NCBI GenBank assembly: GCA_045605765.1
Contig: JAZUQQ010000030.1
Coordinates: 3,373 to 67,372, forward strand
Reading direction: 5' to 3'
Source: SIG672 sp045605765
Lineage (GTDB): Bacteria > Bacillota > Clostridia > Oscillospirales > CAG-272
Length of the DNA: 64,000 bases
Part shown: positions 35,930-44,657 of the stretch, piece by piece
How positions within the stretch are numbered: position 1 is the first letter of the stretch
Layout: every line of letters begins with the position of its first letter
Program-made: the position numbers and the translations under genes
Notes under the pieces: generated by a model
Told to the model about the DNA's origin: nothing
The model's database searches: none
Seen by the model: only the letters and a program-made list of their open reading frames with translations

Positions 35930-36601
35930 ATGAAAAAAGTAAATATATTTCTTTTTGGCAAGAAATACGAAGTGCCCGAAAATCTTACCATTATGACGGC
36001 AATGGAATATGTGGGATATCAGCTCGTACGCGGATGCGGATGCAGAAACGGTTTCTGCGGAGCTTGTGCGACCATTTACCGTATTAAGGGCGACAGGGAA
36101 CTGCACGCCTGCCTGGCTTGTCAGACCAAGGTTGAGAACAATATGTATATTGCTACGCTGCCTTTCTTCCCCCTGGTTAAGCAGGTGTATGATATTGAAA
36201 AGATTCCCGTAAATGAAACGGTTATGATGCAGCTTTATCCCGAAATTTACGCTTGCATCCGTTGTAATGCTTGTACCAAGATATGCACACAGGGACTTAA
36301 CGTTATGCAGTACATAGCTTACGCGCAGCGCGGAGATTTCGAAAAATGTGCAGAGAAATCCTTTGAATGTGTAATGTGCGGAGTTTGTTCGTCAAGATGC
36401 CCCGCAGGCATTTCTCATGCTCAGGTTGCAATGCTTGCAAGAAGGATCAACGGTAAATATCTCGCTCCCGGTTGCGGTCATCTCGAAGATCGTGTTAAAG
36501 AAATCAAAGGCGGTACTTTTAACGAACTTATTGAGGCTCTTATGCAAAAGCCTATCGAAGAAATGAAAGAGCTATATAATAACCGCGATATCGAAAAGTA
36601 A
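35930..36601 (+). CDS. Fumarate reductase/succinate dehydrogenase-type iron-sulfur protein
   Basis: 223 residues with two cluster domains. Residues 1-90 form a plant-type 2Fe-2S domain (CGCRNGFCGAC and CLAC). Residues 95-180 form a 4Fe-4S dicluster domain (CIRCNACTKIC and CVMCGVCSSRCPAG). This is the layout of an electron-transfer subunit feeding a fumarate-reductase-type flavoprotein, which is encoded 13 bp downstream. AAAGGAG precedes the start. The electron donor is not evident; the usual membrane cytochrome subunit is absent. Confidence 0.85.
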   Translation: MKKVNIFLFGKKYEVPENLTIMTAMEYVGYQLVRGCGCRNGFCGACATIYRIKGDRELHACLACQTKVENNMYIATLPFFPLVKQVYDIEKIPVNETVMMQLYPEIYACIRCNACTKICTQGLNVMQYIAYAQRGDFEKCAEKSFECVMCGVCSSRCPAGISHAQVAMLARRINGKYLAPGCGHLEDRVKEIKGGTFNELIEALMQKPIEEMKELYNNRDIEK

Positions 36602-36614
36602 GGAGGACGCAAAA

Positions 36615-38219
36615 ATGTATTCAGAACAGTTTAGAAAATCCCTTGCGCTTGTTGAAGCGTCAAGAGAAAAAAATATTGCTCTTGATCCTGTGCGTATGAC
36701 GGCTGAGCAAAAGGAAAACGTCCTTGCAACCTTCCATCCTGACTATAAAATAGATGAGTTTTCGGTTCTTAAAATAGGACCTAATAAGGGAGATAAAGTA
36801 CCGAAAGAGCTTGCGGAAATCCTACAAGCACATAGCCGTATTACTGCGGATTGTTTGTGCCTCGAAAAACCTGATTACGAGACCGACATTCTTGTTATTG
36901 GCGGCGGCGGTGCAGGTGCGTGTGCGGCTATTGAGGCTCACAGCGCAGGTGCTGATGTTATGGTTGTCACCAAGCTTCGTATGGGTGATGCCAATACGAT
37001 GATGGCTGAGGGCGGAATTCAAGCAGCTGATAAGCCTAACGACTCTCCCGTAATTCATTTTGTTGATGCTTTTGGCGGCGGTCATTTTGCGGCAAAGAGA
37101 GAGCTTCTTTCGAAACTTGTTTGTGACGCTCCTGAGGCAATTCAATGGCTCTCGAACCTTGGCGTTGAATTCGACAAGGAAACTGACGGAACGATGATAA
37201 CCACCCACGGCGGCGGTACCTCACGTAAGCGTGTGCACGCGGCAAAGGACTACTCGGGTGCAGAGATAATGAGAACTCTTCGTGATGAGGTGTTTAATCG
37301 TAATATTCCCATAATTGATTTTACGGCGGCAATCGAGCTTATCCTTGACGAAAACGGAAATGCGGCGGGCGCAGTTCTTATGAATATGGAAACCAAGGAA
37401 TTGCTAGTCGCAAAGGCTAAAACCGTAATTATCGCAACCGGAGGGTCGGGAAGAATGCATTACCAAGGTTTTCCTACATCCAACCACTACGGCGCAACTG
37501 CCGACGGTCTTGTTCTGGGATACCGCGCAGGCGCAAAGCTTCTTTATGCTGAAACACTTCAATATCATCCTACCGGTGTTGCGTTCCCCGAGCAGATATT
37601 CGGCTCGCTTGTAACCGAGAAGGTTCGTTCTCTCGGCGCAAAGCTTGTCAACAAGAACGGCGAAGTCTTTGTGCATCCCCTTGAAACCCGTGACGTAACT
37701 GCGGCTTCGATCATACGTGAGTGCACTGAGCGAAATAACGGCATTAATTGCGAAAACGGAAAGGGCGTTTGGCTCGATACTCCTATGATCGAGAAGATCG
37801 GCGGCGAGGGAACTATCATTAAGAGAATTCCCGCAATGTGGCGAATGTTTGAAAGGTACGGCATAGATATTCGCAAGGAACCTATTCTCGTTTATCCCAC
37901 GCTTCACTATCAGAATGGCGGTCTTGACATTACAGAGGATTGTATGACAACTAATATTAAGAATTTATTTGTTGCGGGTGAGGCTGTAGGTGGCATTCAC
38001 GGTAAGAACAGACTTATGGGAAACTCTCTTCTTGATATCATTGTCTTTGGCAGAAGTGCAGGCAAGAATGCTGCCGCAAAGGCTAAGAACACAAAGATTG
38101 GTAAGCTCACGCTCGCTCATATTGAGAAATTTGAGAAAGAAATTGCAAATGCAGGCATTAAAACCGATGCCGTTTCACCAAAGCTTCTTCCCAATTACAC
38201 AAACCAAAAGAACATATAA
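36615..38219 (+). CDS. Fumarate reductase/succinate dehydrogenase-like flavoprotein subunit
   Basis: 534 residues. An N-terminal extension of about 90 residues precedes the FAD-binding GGGGAGACAAIEA motif (about 95-107). Then come AEGGIQAADK, THGGGTSRKRVHAAKD, the catalytic-site QYHPTGVAFPE, YPTLHYQNGGLDI and MGNSLLDIIVFGR, all in the expected order for FrdA/SdhA/NadB-type proteins. It probably reduces fumarate, or another unsaturated dicarboxylate, using electrons from the partner iron-sulfur protein. L-aspartate oxidase is less likely because of the partner and the lack of nadA/nadC. AAGGAGG precedes the start. Confidence 0.88.
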   Translation: MYSEQFRKSLALVEASREKNIALDPVRMTAEQKENVLATFHPDYKIDEFSVLKIGPNKGDKVPKELAEILQAHSRITADCLCLEKPDYETDILVIGGGGAGACAAIEAHSAGADVMVVTKLRMGDANTMMAEGGIQAADKPNDSPVIHFVDAFGGGHFAAKRELLSKLVCDAPEAIQWLSNLGVEFDKETDGTMITTHGGGTSRKRVHAAKDYSGAEIMRTLRDEVFNRNIPIIDFTAAIELILDENGNAAGAVLMNMETKELLVAKAKTVIIATGGSGRMHYQGFPTSNHYGATADGLVLGYRAGAKLLYAETLQYHPTGVAFPEQIFGSLVTEKVRSLGAKLVNKNGEVFVHPLETRDVTAASIIRECTERNNGINCENGKGVWLDTPMIEKIGGEGTIIKRIPAMWRMFERYGIDIRKEPILVYPTLHYQNGGLDITEDCMTTNIKNLFVAGEAVGGIHGKNRLMGNSLLDIIVFGRSAGKNAAAKAKNTKIGKLTLAHIEKFEKEIANAGIKTDAVSPKLLPNYTNQKNI

Positions 38220-38237
38220 TTAAGGAGTTTTTAAATT

Positions 38238-38558
38238 ATGGAGCTTATAGTTGATCTTTTTGAAGCGCTAACAATATTCTGCTTTGGACTTTCATGGCCT
38301 ATTTCTATTCGTAAATCTTATATTTCAAGAACTGCAAAGGGAAAGAGCCTCTTTTTTGAAGTCTTCCTTCTCATCGGTTATGCTTTCGGTATTGCACGCA
38401 AGTTAATACAGGTGATCGTTATGGGAAGCAGCGGATTCATCTTCTTCCTCAGCTTTTTCTTCTACGTTTTCAACTTTATCGAAATTTCGATTGACGTTGC
38501 GCTTTATTTCCGCAACACGAAGCTTGATAAAGCAAGAGATGAGGGTAAGGTGGTTTGA
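38238..38558 (+). CDS. Small PQ-loop-like integral membrane protein
   Basis: 106 residues with three predicted membrane helices. The segment WPISIRKSYISRTAKGKSL between helices resembles a PQ-loop, but the full SWEET/PQ-loop protein would be longer. It lies 18 bp after the flavoprotein gene with AAGGAG in front, so it is the third gene of that operon. It might help to anchor the two soluble subunits, since no cytochrome b subunit is encoded, but that is conjecture. Confidence 0.7.
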   Translation: MELIVDLFEALTIFCFGLSWPISIRKSYISRTAKGKSLFFEVFLLIGYAFGIARKLIQVIVMGSSGFIFFLSFFFYVFNFIEISIDVALYFRNTKLDKARDEGKVV

Positions 38559-38578
38559 TTTGCATTTGTCGCAAAAAT

Positions 38579-38612
38579 AAGAGGCTTCGTTTAAAAAGTG
38601 AAGCCTCTTTTG
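38579..38612. terminator. Bidirectional terminator
   Basis: A 10-bp stem, AAGAGGCTTC (38579-38588) with GAAGCCTCTT (38600-38609) and an 11-nt loop, then T residues. It sits between convergent genes. Confidence 0.85.
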
Positions 38613-38613
38613 A

Positions 38614-39138
38614 TTATATTCCGTAAGTTCCCGTTATTGGATCTTTGAAAATGTCAATTTCAGGTGTTTTAAAGGTGAAAATAATAAAGAGCAGAGCAAC
38701 AATGCAAAGCGTTAAGAAAGCAAGTTTAGGTAACCTACAATGCGTTTTATTAGCATTAAAGAGCCGTGTCTCATAAATATATGAAATCGCAGCAGAAATA
38801 AAGAAAATTGCGATGTTGATCCAGTCGGGGGAGTGTCCGATTATGCCGTTGTAGGTGTAAAATATTACTGGAATCAGAATAAGTCCTAGAATAATTCCGC
38901 GTAGTTTGACGCACCAAAAATCTTCTTGAGCCTTGAAGAAAAAGCGTTGTACGATGGCATAAATTAACATCGGCCAAAATAGTAGCTTCATATGTTCCCA
39001 AGTTGATTCGTTCACGCCGGAAAACGGAGATACCCACACCGCCTCTCCAAGCCAGTCGTATAAAAAATGTAGCAGAGTTCCGCCCAGTGAAGTCACAGCA
39101 AATCCCATCAGTTGCCAAAATCCAATTGAACGTTTCAT
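38614..39138 (-). CDS. DUF6512-type membrane protein
   Basis: 174 residues from the ATG at 39138 (MKRSIGFW), chosen because AGGCGG is five bases upstream; the frame is open 13 codons further. About five membrane helices are predicted. The motif FSGVNESTWEHMKLLFWPML and the preceding HFLYDW are the recognisable features of this uncharacterised family. No function is known. It stands alone between a terminator and an IS200 remnant. Confidence 0.75.
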   Translation of the reverse strand: MKRSIGFWQLMGFAVTSLGGTLLHFLYDWLGEAVWVSPFSGVNESTWEHMKLLFWPMLIYAIVQRFFFKAQEDFWCVKLRGIILGLILIPVIFYTYNGIIGHSPDWINIAIFFISAAISYIYETRLFNANKTHCRLPKLAFLTLCIVALLFIIFTFKTPEIDIFKDPITGTYGI

Positions 39139-39210
39139 AAAACCGCCTATAAAACCTTTATACGATAGTATATGCAATCAACTGATTTTCTATAACATAA
39201 ATATATACGT

Positions 39211-39294
39211 TTATTTCGGTGTAAACACTATGTGGTACTTGCAATTCCAACTTGTATGTGCTAAACTATTATTGTCTATGGTCACTTTTTTCAT
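39211..39294 (-). pseudogene. tnpA (IS200 transposase), first 27 codons
   Basis: ATG at 39294 after TTTGGAGG. The 27-residue frame contains NNSLAHTSWNCKYHIVFTPK, the conserved N-terminus of IS200 TnpA, in which HIVFTPK precedes the YRRK segment. It ends with TAA right after that lysine, so the histidine-hydrophobe-histidine metal motif and the catalytic tyrosine are missing. No activity is possible. The ribosome-binding site lies in a 16-bp stem, as in intact IS200 elements that repress their own translation. Confidence 0.85.
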
Positions 39295-39425
39295 AGATAA
39301 ATCCTCCAAATATGTTTTTTAGTTTGACTGGCAGGTCTTTCTAATTATATCATATTTGGAGGATTTTTTCTCATCGGTTAACTTCTACTGAACCACGCCA
39401 CTATGGCGTGGTTTTCGGGATACGA
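39211..39425 (-). mobile_element. IS200-type insertion sequence remnant (left end and start of tnpA)
   Basis: From right to left it shows a 10-bp hairpin (AACCACGCCA 39391-39400 with TGGCGTGGTT 39404-39413) like the subterminal palindrome at the left end of IS200/IS605 elements, then a 16-bp perfect inverted repeat (39299-39314 with 39351-39366), whose inner arm holds the Shine-Dalgarno sequence, then 27 codons of tnpA. The remainder is deleted. The flanking 39178-39210 holds nothing recognisable. Confidence 0.8.
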
Positions 39426-39428
39426 TAA

Positions 39429-39458
39429 AAAACGCAGTCGCGTAAACGACTGCGTTTT
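39429..39458. terminator. Terminator of gpmI
   Basis: A perfect 12-bp stem, AAAACGCAGTCG (39429-39440) with CGACTGCGTTTT (39447-39458), symmetric in A/T runs, directly downstream of gpmI on the minus strand. Confidence 0.85.
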
Positions 39459-39465
39459 CTGATAT

Positions 39466-41112
39466 TTACTTAACCTTTATCATCGAAGCATCCCACATAT
39501 CAGGTGCTTCGTAACCAAGCATATTTACCGTGGTTGCAGCAACATTTGAAAGTCCGTACGCGCCGTCAACTACCTCGTATTTATCTGCGGTGAAATTATC
39601 GTAGATTATGCAGGGAACTTTATTGAGCGTGTGGCTGGTCTTTGCCTTCGGATGTCCGTCGGATGTGTATTTGATCTTGCCTGATTTTTTGTCGGTCTCA
39701 TACATCTCGTCTGCGTTTCCGTGATCGGCAGTGATGATAGCAGCGCCGTGAAGAGCGTCAATAACGGGAAGAAGTCTTGCGAGTTGGATATCGAGCGCTT
39801 CGACCGACACCTGTGTAGCATCAATATTCCCCGTGTGTCCGACCATATCTCCGTTAGGATAGTTCACACGGAGATACTTATATTTTCCGCTCTGAATAAG
39901 TTCTATGAGTTTGTCGGTAATCTCTGCACATTTCATCCAAGGTCTCTGCTCAAAGGGAATAACATCCGAGGGAATCTCAATAAATGTTTCAAGCTCCTCG
40001 TCGAACTTTCCGCTTCTGTTTCCGTTCCAGAAATAAGTAACGTGACCGTACTTCTGAGTTTCCGAGATAGCCGCCGAATAAACGCCGCTTCCTACGAGGT
40101 ATTCGCTCATCGTGTTCGAGATCTCAGGCGGAGCTACAAGGTAGTTCTTCGGAATATGAAGGTCGCCGTCGTATTCAAGCATACCTGCGTACATTACGCT
40201 CGGAACTCGTACTCTGTCAAATTTATCAAAATTTTCGGAGTCAAACGCCTTCGATATTTCAATAGCGCGGTCGCCTCTGAAATTATAGAATATTACGCTG
40301 TCGCCGTCCTCAATCGTTCCGATGGCTTTACCGCTTTCTGCGATAACAAAGGGAAGAATGTCCTGGTCGATTGCACCCGTCTCGTTTCTCAGAGTGGTGA
40401 TTGCTTCCTCGGCAGATGAGAAATATCTGCCTTCTCCGAGAACGTGAGTTTTCCAGCCGCGCTCTACCATAGACCAGTCGGACTCGTAGCGGTCCATAGT
40501 GATAGACATTCTGCCGCCGCCCGATGCTATCTTTGCATCAAAAGCGCCGTCATTAAGAGATGCGAGAAAGTCCTCGAAGGGAAGGACGTAATCAAGTGCG
40601 GAGGTCTCTCCGACGTCACGTCCGTCGAGAAGAATATGAATTCTGACCTTTACGAGATTTTCTTCCTTGGCTTTAACTATCATCGCTTTGAGGTGATCGA
40701 TATGCGAGTGAACATTGCCGTCCGAGAAAAGTCCGATAAAATGGAGGACTCCGTTATTGTCCTTTGCGTTTTTAACGAGTTTCTGCCACGTTTCTGATGC
40801 GAACATCTTTCCGCTTTCGATGGAGTTGGAAACGAGCTTTGCTCCCTGAGCGAACACCTGTCCTGCTCCAAGAGCGTTGTGTCCGACCTCGGAATTACCC
40901 ATATCGTCGTCAGAGGGAAGTCCTACTGCCGTTCCGTGAGCTTTGAGCGAAAGGGTGGGATATTTGCTCATAAGCATATCAAGCGTAGGAGTATTTGCCT
41001 TCTTTACTGCGTTTTCAGCCCCGTCAGTACCGATGCCTATACCGTCCATAACGATGGTTACAAGCGGTCCTTTTACACCTGAAAATTTTTCGGATTTTTT
41101 TAGTGATATCAT
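39466..41112 (-). CDS. gpmI: 2,3-bisphosphoglycerate-independent phosphoglycerate mutase
   Basis: 548 residues from the ATG at 41112 (MISLKKSEKF), with GGAGG ten bases upstream; the frame runs 10 codons further without a better site. Key metal and catalytic segments are present: VMDGIGIG (Asp), DDDMGNSEVGHNALGAG (with the phosphorylated serine), HIDHLKAM, DGRDVGETSALDY and ITADHGNADEM. It interconverts 3- and 2-phosphoglycerate in glycolysis with two Mn2+ ions. Its own terminator lies just downstream. Confidence 0.96.
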   Translation of the reverse strand: MISLKKSEKFSGVKGPLVTIVMDGIGIGTDGAENAVKKANTPTLDMLMSKYPTLSLKAHGTAVGLPSDDDMGNSEVGHNALGAGQVFAQGAKLVSNSIESGKMFASETWQKLVKNAKDNNGVLHFIGLFSDGNVHSHIDHLKAMIVKAKEENLVKVRIHILLDGRDVGETSALDYVLPFEDFLASLNDGAFDAKIASGGGRMSITMDRYESDWSMVERGWKTHVLGEGRYFSSAEEAITTLRNETGAIDQDILPFVIAESGKAIGTIEDGDSVIFYNFRGDRAIEISKAFDSENFDKFDRVRVPSVMYAGMLEYDGDLHIPKNYLVAPPEISNTMSEYLVGSGVYSAAISETQKYGHVTYFWNGNRSGKFDEELETFIEIPSDVIPFEQRPWMKCAEITDKLIELIQSGKYKYLRVNYPNGDMVGHTGNIDATQVSVEALDIQLARLLPVIDALHGAAIITADHGNADEMYETDKKSGKIKYTSDGHPKAKTSHTLNKVPCIIYDNFTADKYEVVDGAYGLSNVAATTVNMLGYEAPDMWDASMIKVK

Positions 41113-41246
41113 TTTTATTTTGCCTCCGTAGTATAAATTCAAAACGTTATCTAATATTATAACTTATGATTGTGAACAAAGTGTGTATTTCAGAGGCATC
41201 TTTATAAAAAATATGATACTTTTTTCGATTTTAACAGAAAATGTTA

Positions 41247-41275
41247 TTGAAAAATGGAGCATATTGTGATATCAT
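41247..41275 (+). promoter_or_regulatory. Promoter of nfnAB
   Basis: TTGAAA (41247-41252), a 17-bp spacer and TATCAT (41270-41275), 48 bp from the start codon. Confidence 0.6.
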
Positions 41276-41323
41276 AAAATGTAATATAGTCTCAGGGCAT
41301 ATTTTGAAAGGACATCAAATAAC

Positions 41324-42175
41324 GTGTTTAAACTGATAAATAAAGAACTTCTCGGAGAAAACATAGTGAAAATGGAGATCGAAGCTCCGTTTATTGCCGA
41401 AAAGATCGGACCGGGACAGTTCGTTATCTTACGCTCTCATGAGCAGGGCGAGCGCATTCCTCTTACCGTTGCCGATTTCGATAGAGAAAAGGGAACTATC
41501 ACTATAATCTGCCAGACGGTAGGTGCTTCTACAAAGCTGCTTGCAACTATTTCGAAGGGTGAATATATTAAGGACGTTGTCGGACCGCTTGGAAACAAGA
41601 CTGAGCTTAACGGAGTCAAAAGCGTTGCGGTCATCGGCGGCGGACTCGGCTGTGCTATTGCCTATCCGCAGGCGAAATTTTTGCACAATTCTGGAGCGAA
41701 AGTCGATATTATCGCAGGATTTCGCTCAAAGGATCTTATAATTCTTGAAGACGATATGAAAGCCGTTTCCGACAGTCTTACCATACTTACAGATGACGGA
41801 TCAAATGGAAATAAAGGACTAGTTACAAACGGTCTCCGTAAAAACGTCGAAAACGGAGCAGTGTATGACACCGTTATCGCGATCGGTCCCCCTATTATGA
41901 TGAAATTCGTCTGTATGCTCACAAAGGAGCTTGGAATAAAGACGATAGTAAGTATGAACCCGATCATGATCGATGGAACGGGAATGTGCGGTGGCTGCCG
42001 TCTTACAGTCGGCGGCGAAACTAAATTTGCCTGTATAGACGGTCCCGATTTCGACGGACATCTCGTTGATTTTGACGAGCTTATTAGGCGTAACTCGACC
42101 TACCGCGCCGAAGAAGCCGAAGCAAACGAAAAGATCCATAAGTGTAATCTTGACAAATTCGGAGGTGCAGAGTAA
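41324..42175 (+). CDS. nfnA: NADH-dependent reduced ferredoxin:NADP+ oxidoreductase, subunit A
   Basis: 283 residues with GTG start; GAAAGGA lies upstream. It has an FAD-binding ferredoxin-reductase barrel (about 1-95, HEQGERIPLTVAD), an NAD-binding region (VAVIGGGLGCAIAYPQA, about 105-121) and a C-terminal 2Fe-2S site (GTGMCGGCRLTVGG and a later C). Paired with the next gene it forms the electron-bifurcating Nfn complex, which couples NADH plus reduced ferredoxin to two NADP+. PyrK/GltB-like subunits are alternatives, but the overlap with a GltA-type flavoprotein favours Nfn. Confidence 0.92.
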   Translation: MFKLINKELLGENIVKMEIEAPFIAEKIGPGQFVILRSHEQGERIPLTVADFDREKGTITIICQTVGASTKLLATISKGEYIKDVVGPLGNKTELNGVKSVAVIGGGLGCAIAYPQAKFLHNSGAKVDIIAGFRSKDLIILEDDMKAVSDSLTILTDDGSNGNKGLVTNGLRKNVENGAVYDTVIAIGPPIMMKFVCMLTKELGIKTIVSMNPIMIDGTGMCGGCRLTVGGETKFACIDGPDFDGHLVDFDELIRRNSTYRAEEAEANEKIHKCNLDKFGGAE

Positions 42176-43572
42176 TGGCTAATATGCAGCTTACTAAGGT
42201 ACCTATGCCCGAACAGGCGCCCGATGTCCGAAATAAAAACTGGGAAGAGGTTGCAAAGGGATATACGGCAGATGACGCGATGCTCGAAGCAAGCCGTTGT
42301 ATGAACTGCAAAAACATGCCCTGTGTGAGCGGTTGTCCCGTTGGTGTAAAGATACCCGAGTTTATAAAAAAGGTCGCTGAGGGCGATTTTGAGGGCGCAT
42401 ATCAGAAGATAAAGGAAACCAACTCTCTGCCTGCGGTCTGCGGACGAGTTTGCCCACAGGAAAATCAGTGTGAGCATAACTGTGTACGCGCTATCAAGGG
42501 AGAAAGCGTAGGAATAGGACGTCTTGAACGCTTCTGCGCCGATTGGCACAATGCTCATGCCAATGCAATTGAAACGGAGAGAAATAATATTCCCGAGAAC
42601 GCGCAGAAGGTGGCGATCATAGGCTCGGGCCCGGCAGGACTTTCCTGCGCAGGTGATCTTGCCAAGATGGGTTACAAGGTCACTGTTTTCGAGGCACTTC
42701 ACAAGGCAGGCGGAGTTCTTTCTTACGGAATTCCCGAGTTCAGACTGCCCAAGGACATAGTTGACAAAGAGGTCGCATCTCTTGAAAAGATGGGCGTTGA
42801 AATTGCGCTAGATATGGTTATCGGACGTGTAAGATCGGTCGATGAGCTTCTTGAAAACGGATACAAGGCGGTATTTATCGCGAGCGGAGCAGGACTTCCG
42901 AGCTTTATGAATATTCCGGGCGAAAACTCGAACGGTGTTTATTCGGCTAACGAATTCCTCACGCGCATAAACCTTATGAAGGCGTACAGAGAGGATTATC
43001 TCACACCCGTAAGACGCGGCAAAAACGTCGCAGTTGTTGGCGGCGGAAACGTCGCTATGGACGCCGCAAGATGCGCGAAGCGTCTTGGCGCGGAAAAGGT
43101 TTACATAGTTTACAGAAGAAGCGAAACCGAAATGCCTGCGCGTCTTGAAGAGGTGCATCATGCAAAGGAAGAGGGAATTATATTCAAGACTCTTTCAAAT
43201 CCCGTTAAGATAAACGCCGATGAAAATGGCAATGTGGTTTCGATGACCTGCGTCGAGATGGAGCTTGGCGAGCCCGATGCTTCGGGCAGACGCCGTCCTG
43301 TCGAAAAGGCAGGCTCTGAGTTCGATATAGAGCTCGATACCGTTATAATTTCGGTAGGTACGTCGCCAAATCCGCTTATCCGTATGACGACAGACGGTCT
43401 TGAAACTAACAAACGCGGCTGTATCGTAACATCGGACGGAGTTACCACCACGCGTGAAGGCGTGTTTGCAGGCGGCGATGCGGTTACAGGAGCGGCTACC
43501 GTTATACTTGCGATGGGCGCAGGCCGACAGGCAGCAGCGGCAATCGACGAGTATATAAAGGGAACTAAATAA
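42175..43572 (+). CDS. nfnB: NADH-dependent reduced ferredoxin:NADP+ oxidoreductase, subunit B (GltA-type)
   Basis: 465 residues. An N-terminal 4Fe-4S region (CMNCKNMPCVSGCPVG and CGRVCPQENQCEHNC) is followed by an FAD motif (AIIGSGPAGLSCAGDLAKMGY, about 142-162) and an NAD(P) motif (VAVVGGGNVAMDAARCAKRLG, about 284-304). It is also like the small subunit of glutamate synthase, but no large subunit is present. The start overlaps the nfnA stop (TAATG). It supplies NADPH for biosynthesis from fermentation electrons, including ferredoxin reduced by IorAB. Confidence 0.93.
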   Translation: MANMQLTKVPMPEQAPDVRNKNWEEVAKGYTADDAMLEASRCMNCKNMPCVSGCPVGVKIPEFIKKVAEGDFEGAYQKIKETNSLPAVCGRVCPQENQCEHNCVRAIKGESVGIGRLERFCADWHNAHANAIETERNNIPENAQKVAIIGSGPAGLSCAGDLAKMGYKVTVFEALHKAGGVLSYGIPEFRLPKDIVDKEVASLEKMGVEIALDMVIGRVRSVDELLENGYKAVFIASGAGLPSFMNIPGENSNGVYSANEFLTRINLMKAYREDYLTPVRRGKNVAVVGGGNVAMDAARCAKRLGAEKVYIVYRRSETEMPARLEEVHHAKEEGIIFKTLSNPVKINADENGNVVSMTCVEMELGEPDASGRRRPVEKAGSEFDIELDTVIISVGTSPNPLIRMTTDGLETNKRGCIVTSDGVTTTREGVFAGGDAVTGAATVILAMGAGRQAAAAIDEYIKGTK

Positions 43573-43578
43573 TAGAAG

Positions 43579-43605
43579 AAAGCCCGACTTGCTCGGGCTT
43601 TTTTG
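43579..43605 (+). terminator. Terminator of nfnAB
   Basis: AAAGCCCGA (43579-43587) pairs with TCGGGCTTT (43593-43601) and T residues follow. Confidence 0.88.
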
Positions 43606-43666
43606 TACCAAAAAGCGAGCGGCAAAATATACTGACTATGAGAAGTGAAAATCATAGGAGGATAAA

Positions 43667-44449
43667 ATGCTGCTTACTGTATTAAAAGGGATCTTACTCC
43701 CACTCGTGGGTACGTCGCTTGGCGCTGCCTGCGTATTTTTTATGAAGAAAAATATGAGCCTGCGCCTGCGAAGTGCGCTTATCGGATTTGCGGCGGGCGT
43801 TATGTTTGCGGCTTCTGTTTGGAGTCTTATAATTCCCGCGATAGAGGCGTCGGAAGGATACGGAAAACTAAAATTTCTTCCTGCAACCATCGGGTTTTGG
43901 GCGGGAATAGGCTTTCTTCTTTTTCTCGACCATGTCGTACCTCATATTCATCTCGGAAGTATGCAAAAGGAAGGGCTCAGGAGCCGTTTCGGCAAGAGCA
44001 CGATGCTTGTTTTCACGGTAGCGCTCCACAATATACCGGAGGGTATGGCGGTAGGTGCGGTTTATGCAGGTCTGCTTGAGGGAGACGTAGGCGTAACGGC
44101 AAGCGGAGCTCTCGTTCTCTCTCTCGGAATAGCAGTACAGAATTTTCCCGAGGGTGCTATAATTTCAATGCCGCTTGCGAGTGAGGGAATTGGTAAGAGT
44201 AAGGCTTTTCTCTGCGGAGCACTGTCGGGAGTTGCTGAGCCGTTCGCCGCTATTTTGACTATCGCCTGCTACGAAATGCTTATTGGGACGCTTCCGTATA
44301 TGCTCACCTTTGCCGCAGGCGCGATGATATACGTTATCGTAGAGGAGCTCGTGCCCGAAATATCAAAGGCAGAAAATTCGGATATCGGAACGATTTTCTT
44401 CGCACTCGGTTTTACGGTGATGATGATACTCGACGTAACGCTGGGATAA
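43667..44449 (+). CDS. ZIP-family divalent metal transporter
   Basis: 260 residues and about eight membrane helices. The metal-binding helices show HNIPEGMAVG (about 125-134) and QNFPEGAIISMPL (about 166-178), the ZIP/ZupT signatures, and a later VEELVPE. A histidine loop lies between helices 3 and 4 (HVVPHIHLG). It imports Zn2+, Fe2+ or other divalent metals. AGGAGG precedes the start. It is monocistronic; the following 75 bp are AT-rich before the rplU promoter. Confidence 0.9.
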   Translation: MLLTVLKGILLPLVGTSLGAACVFFMKKNMSLRLRSALIGFAAGVMFAASVWSLIIPAIEASEGYGKLKFLPATIGFWAGIGFLLFLDHVVPHIHLGSMQKEGLRSRFGKSTMLVFTVALHNIPEGMAVGAVYAGLLEGDVGVTASGALVLSLGIAVQNFPEGAIISMPLASEGIGKSKAFLCGALSGVAEPFAAILTIACYEMLIGTLPYMLTFAAGAMIYVIVEELVPEISKAENSDIGTIFFALGFTVMMILDVTLG

Positions 44450-44524
44450 AATAATAAAAAAGAAATTTTTTATCAATTCTTAGAAAAAACACCCATATTT
44501 TCATTAATATTGCGAAAAAAGGTC

Positions 44525-44553
44525 TTGACAAAGTCGAAAATGAGTGTTATAAT
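44525..44553 (+). promoter_or_regulatory. Promoter of rplU-prp-rpmA
   Basis: TTGACA (44525-44530), a 17-bp spacer and TATAAT (44548-44553), a consensus match suited to a ribosomal operon. Confidence 0.88.
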
Positions 44554-44559
44554 AGTTTG

Positions 44560-44657
44560 CCGCATGAATGAAAGGTATTAAATGGCACTAAAAAGCCTAC
44601 CTTTATCAGCGAGTCTTGCGCCCAAATGTGGTGCTTAAAGAAAGAGAGGTGCTTTTC
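44560..44657 (+). promoter_or_regulatory. Structured leader of rplU (L21-leader-like)
   Basis: The roughly 98-nt leader forms two stems: AAAGGTA (44571-44577) with TACCTTT (44598-44604), holding an inner GGC/GCC pair, and GCGCC with GGTGC just upstream of the ribosome-binding site. Firmicute rplU genes are commonly preceded by an L21 autoregulatory leader; I infer that this is one from place and structure, without matching every consensus position. Confidence 0.5.
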
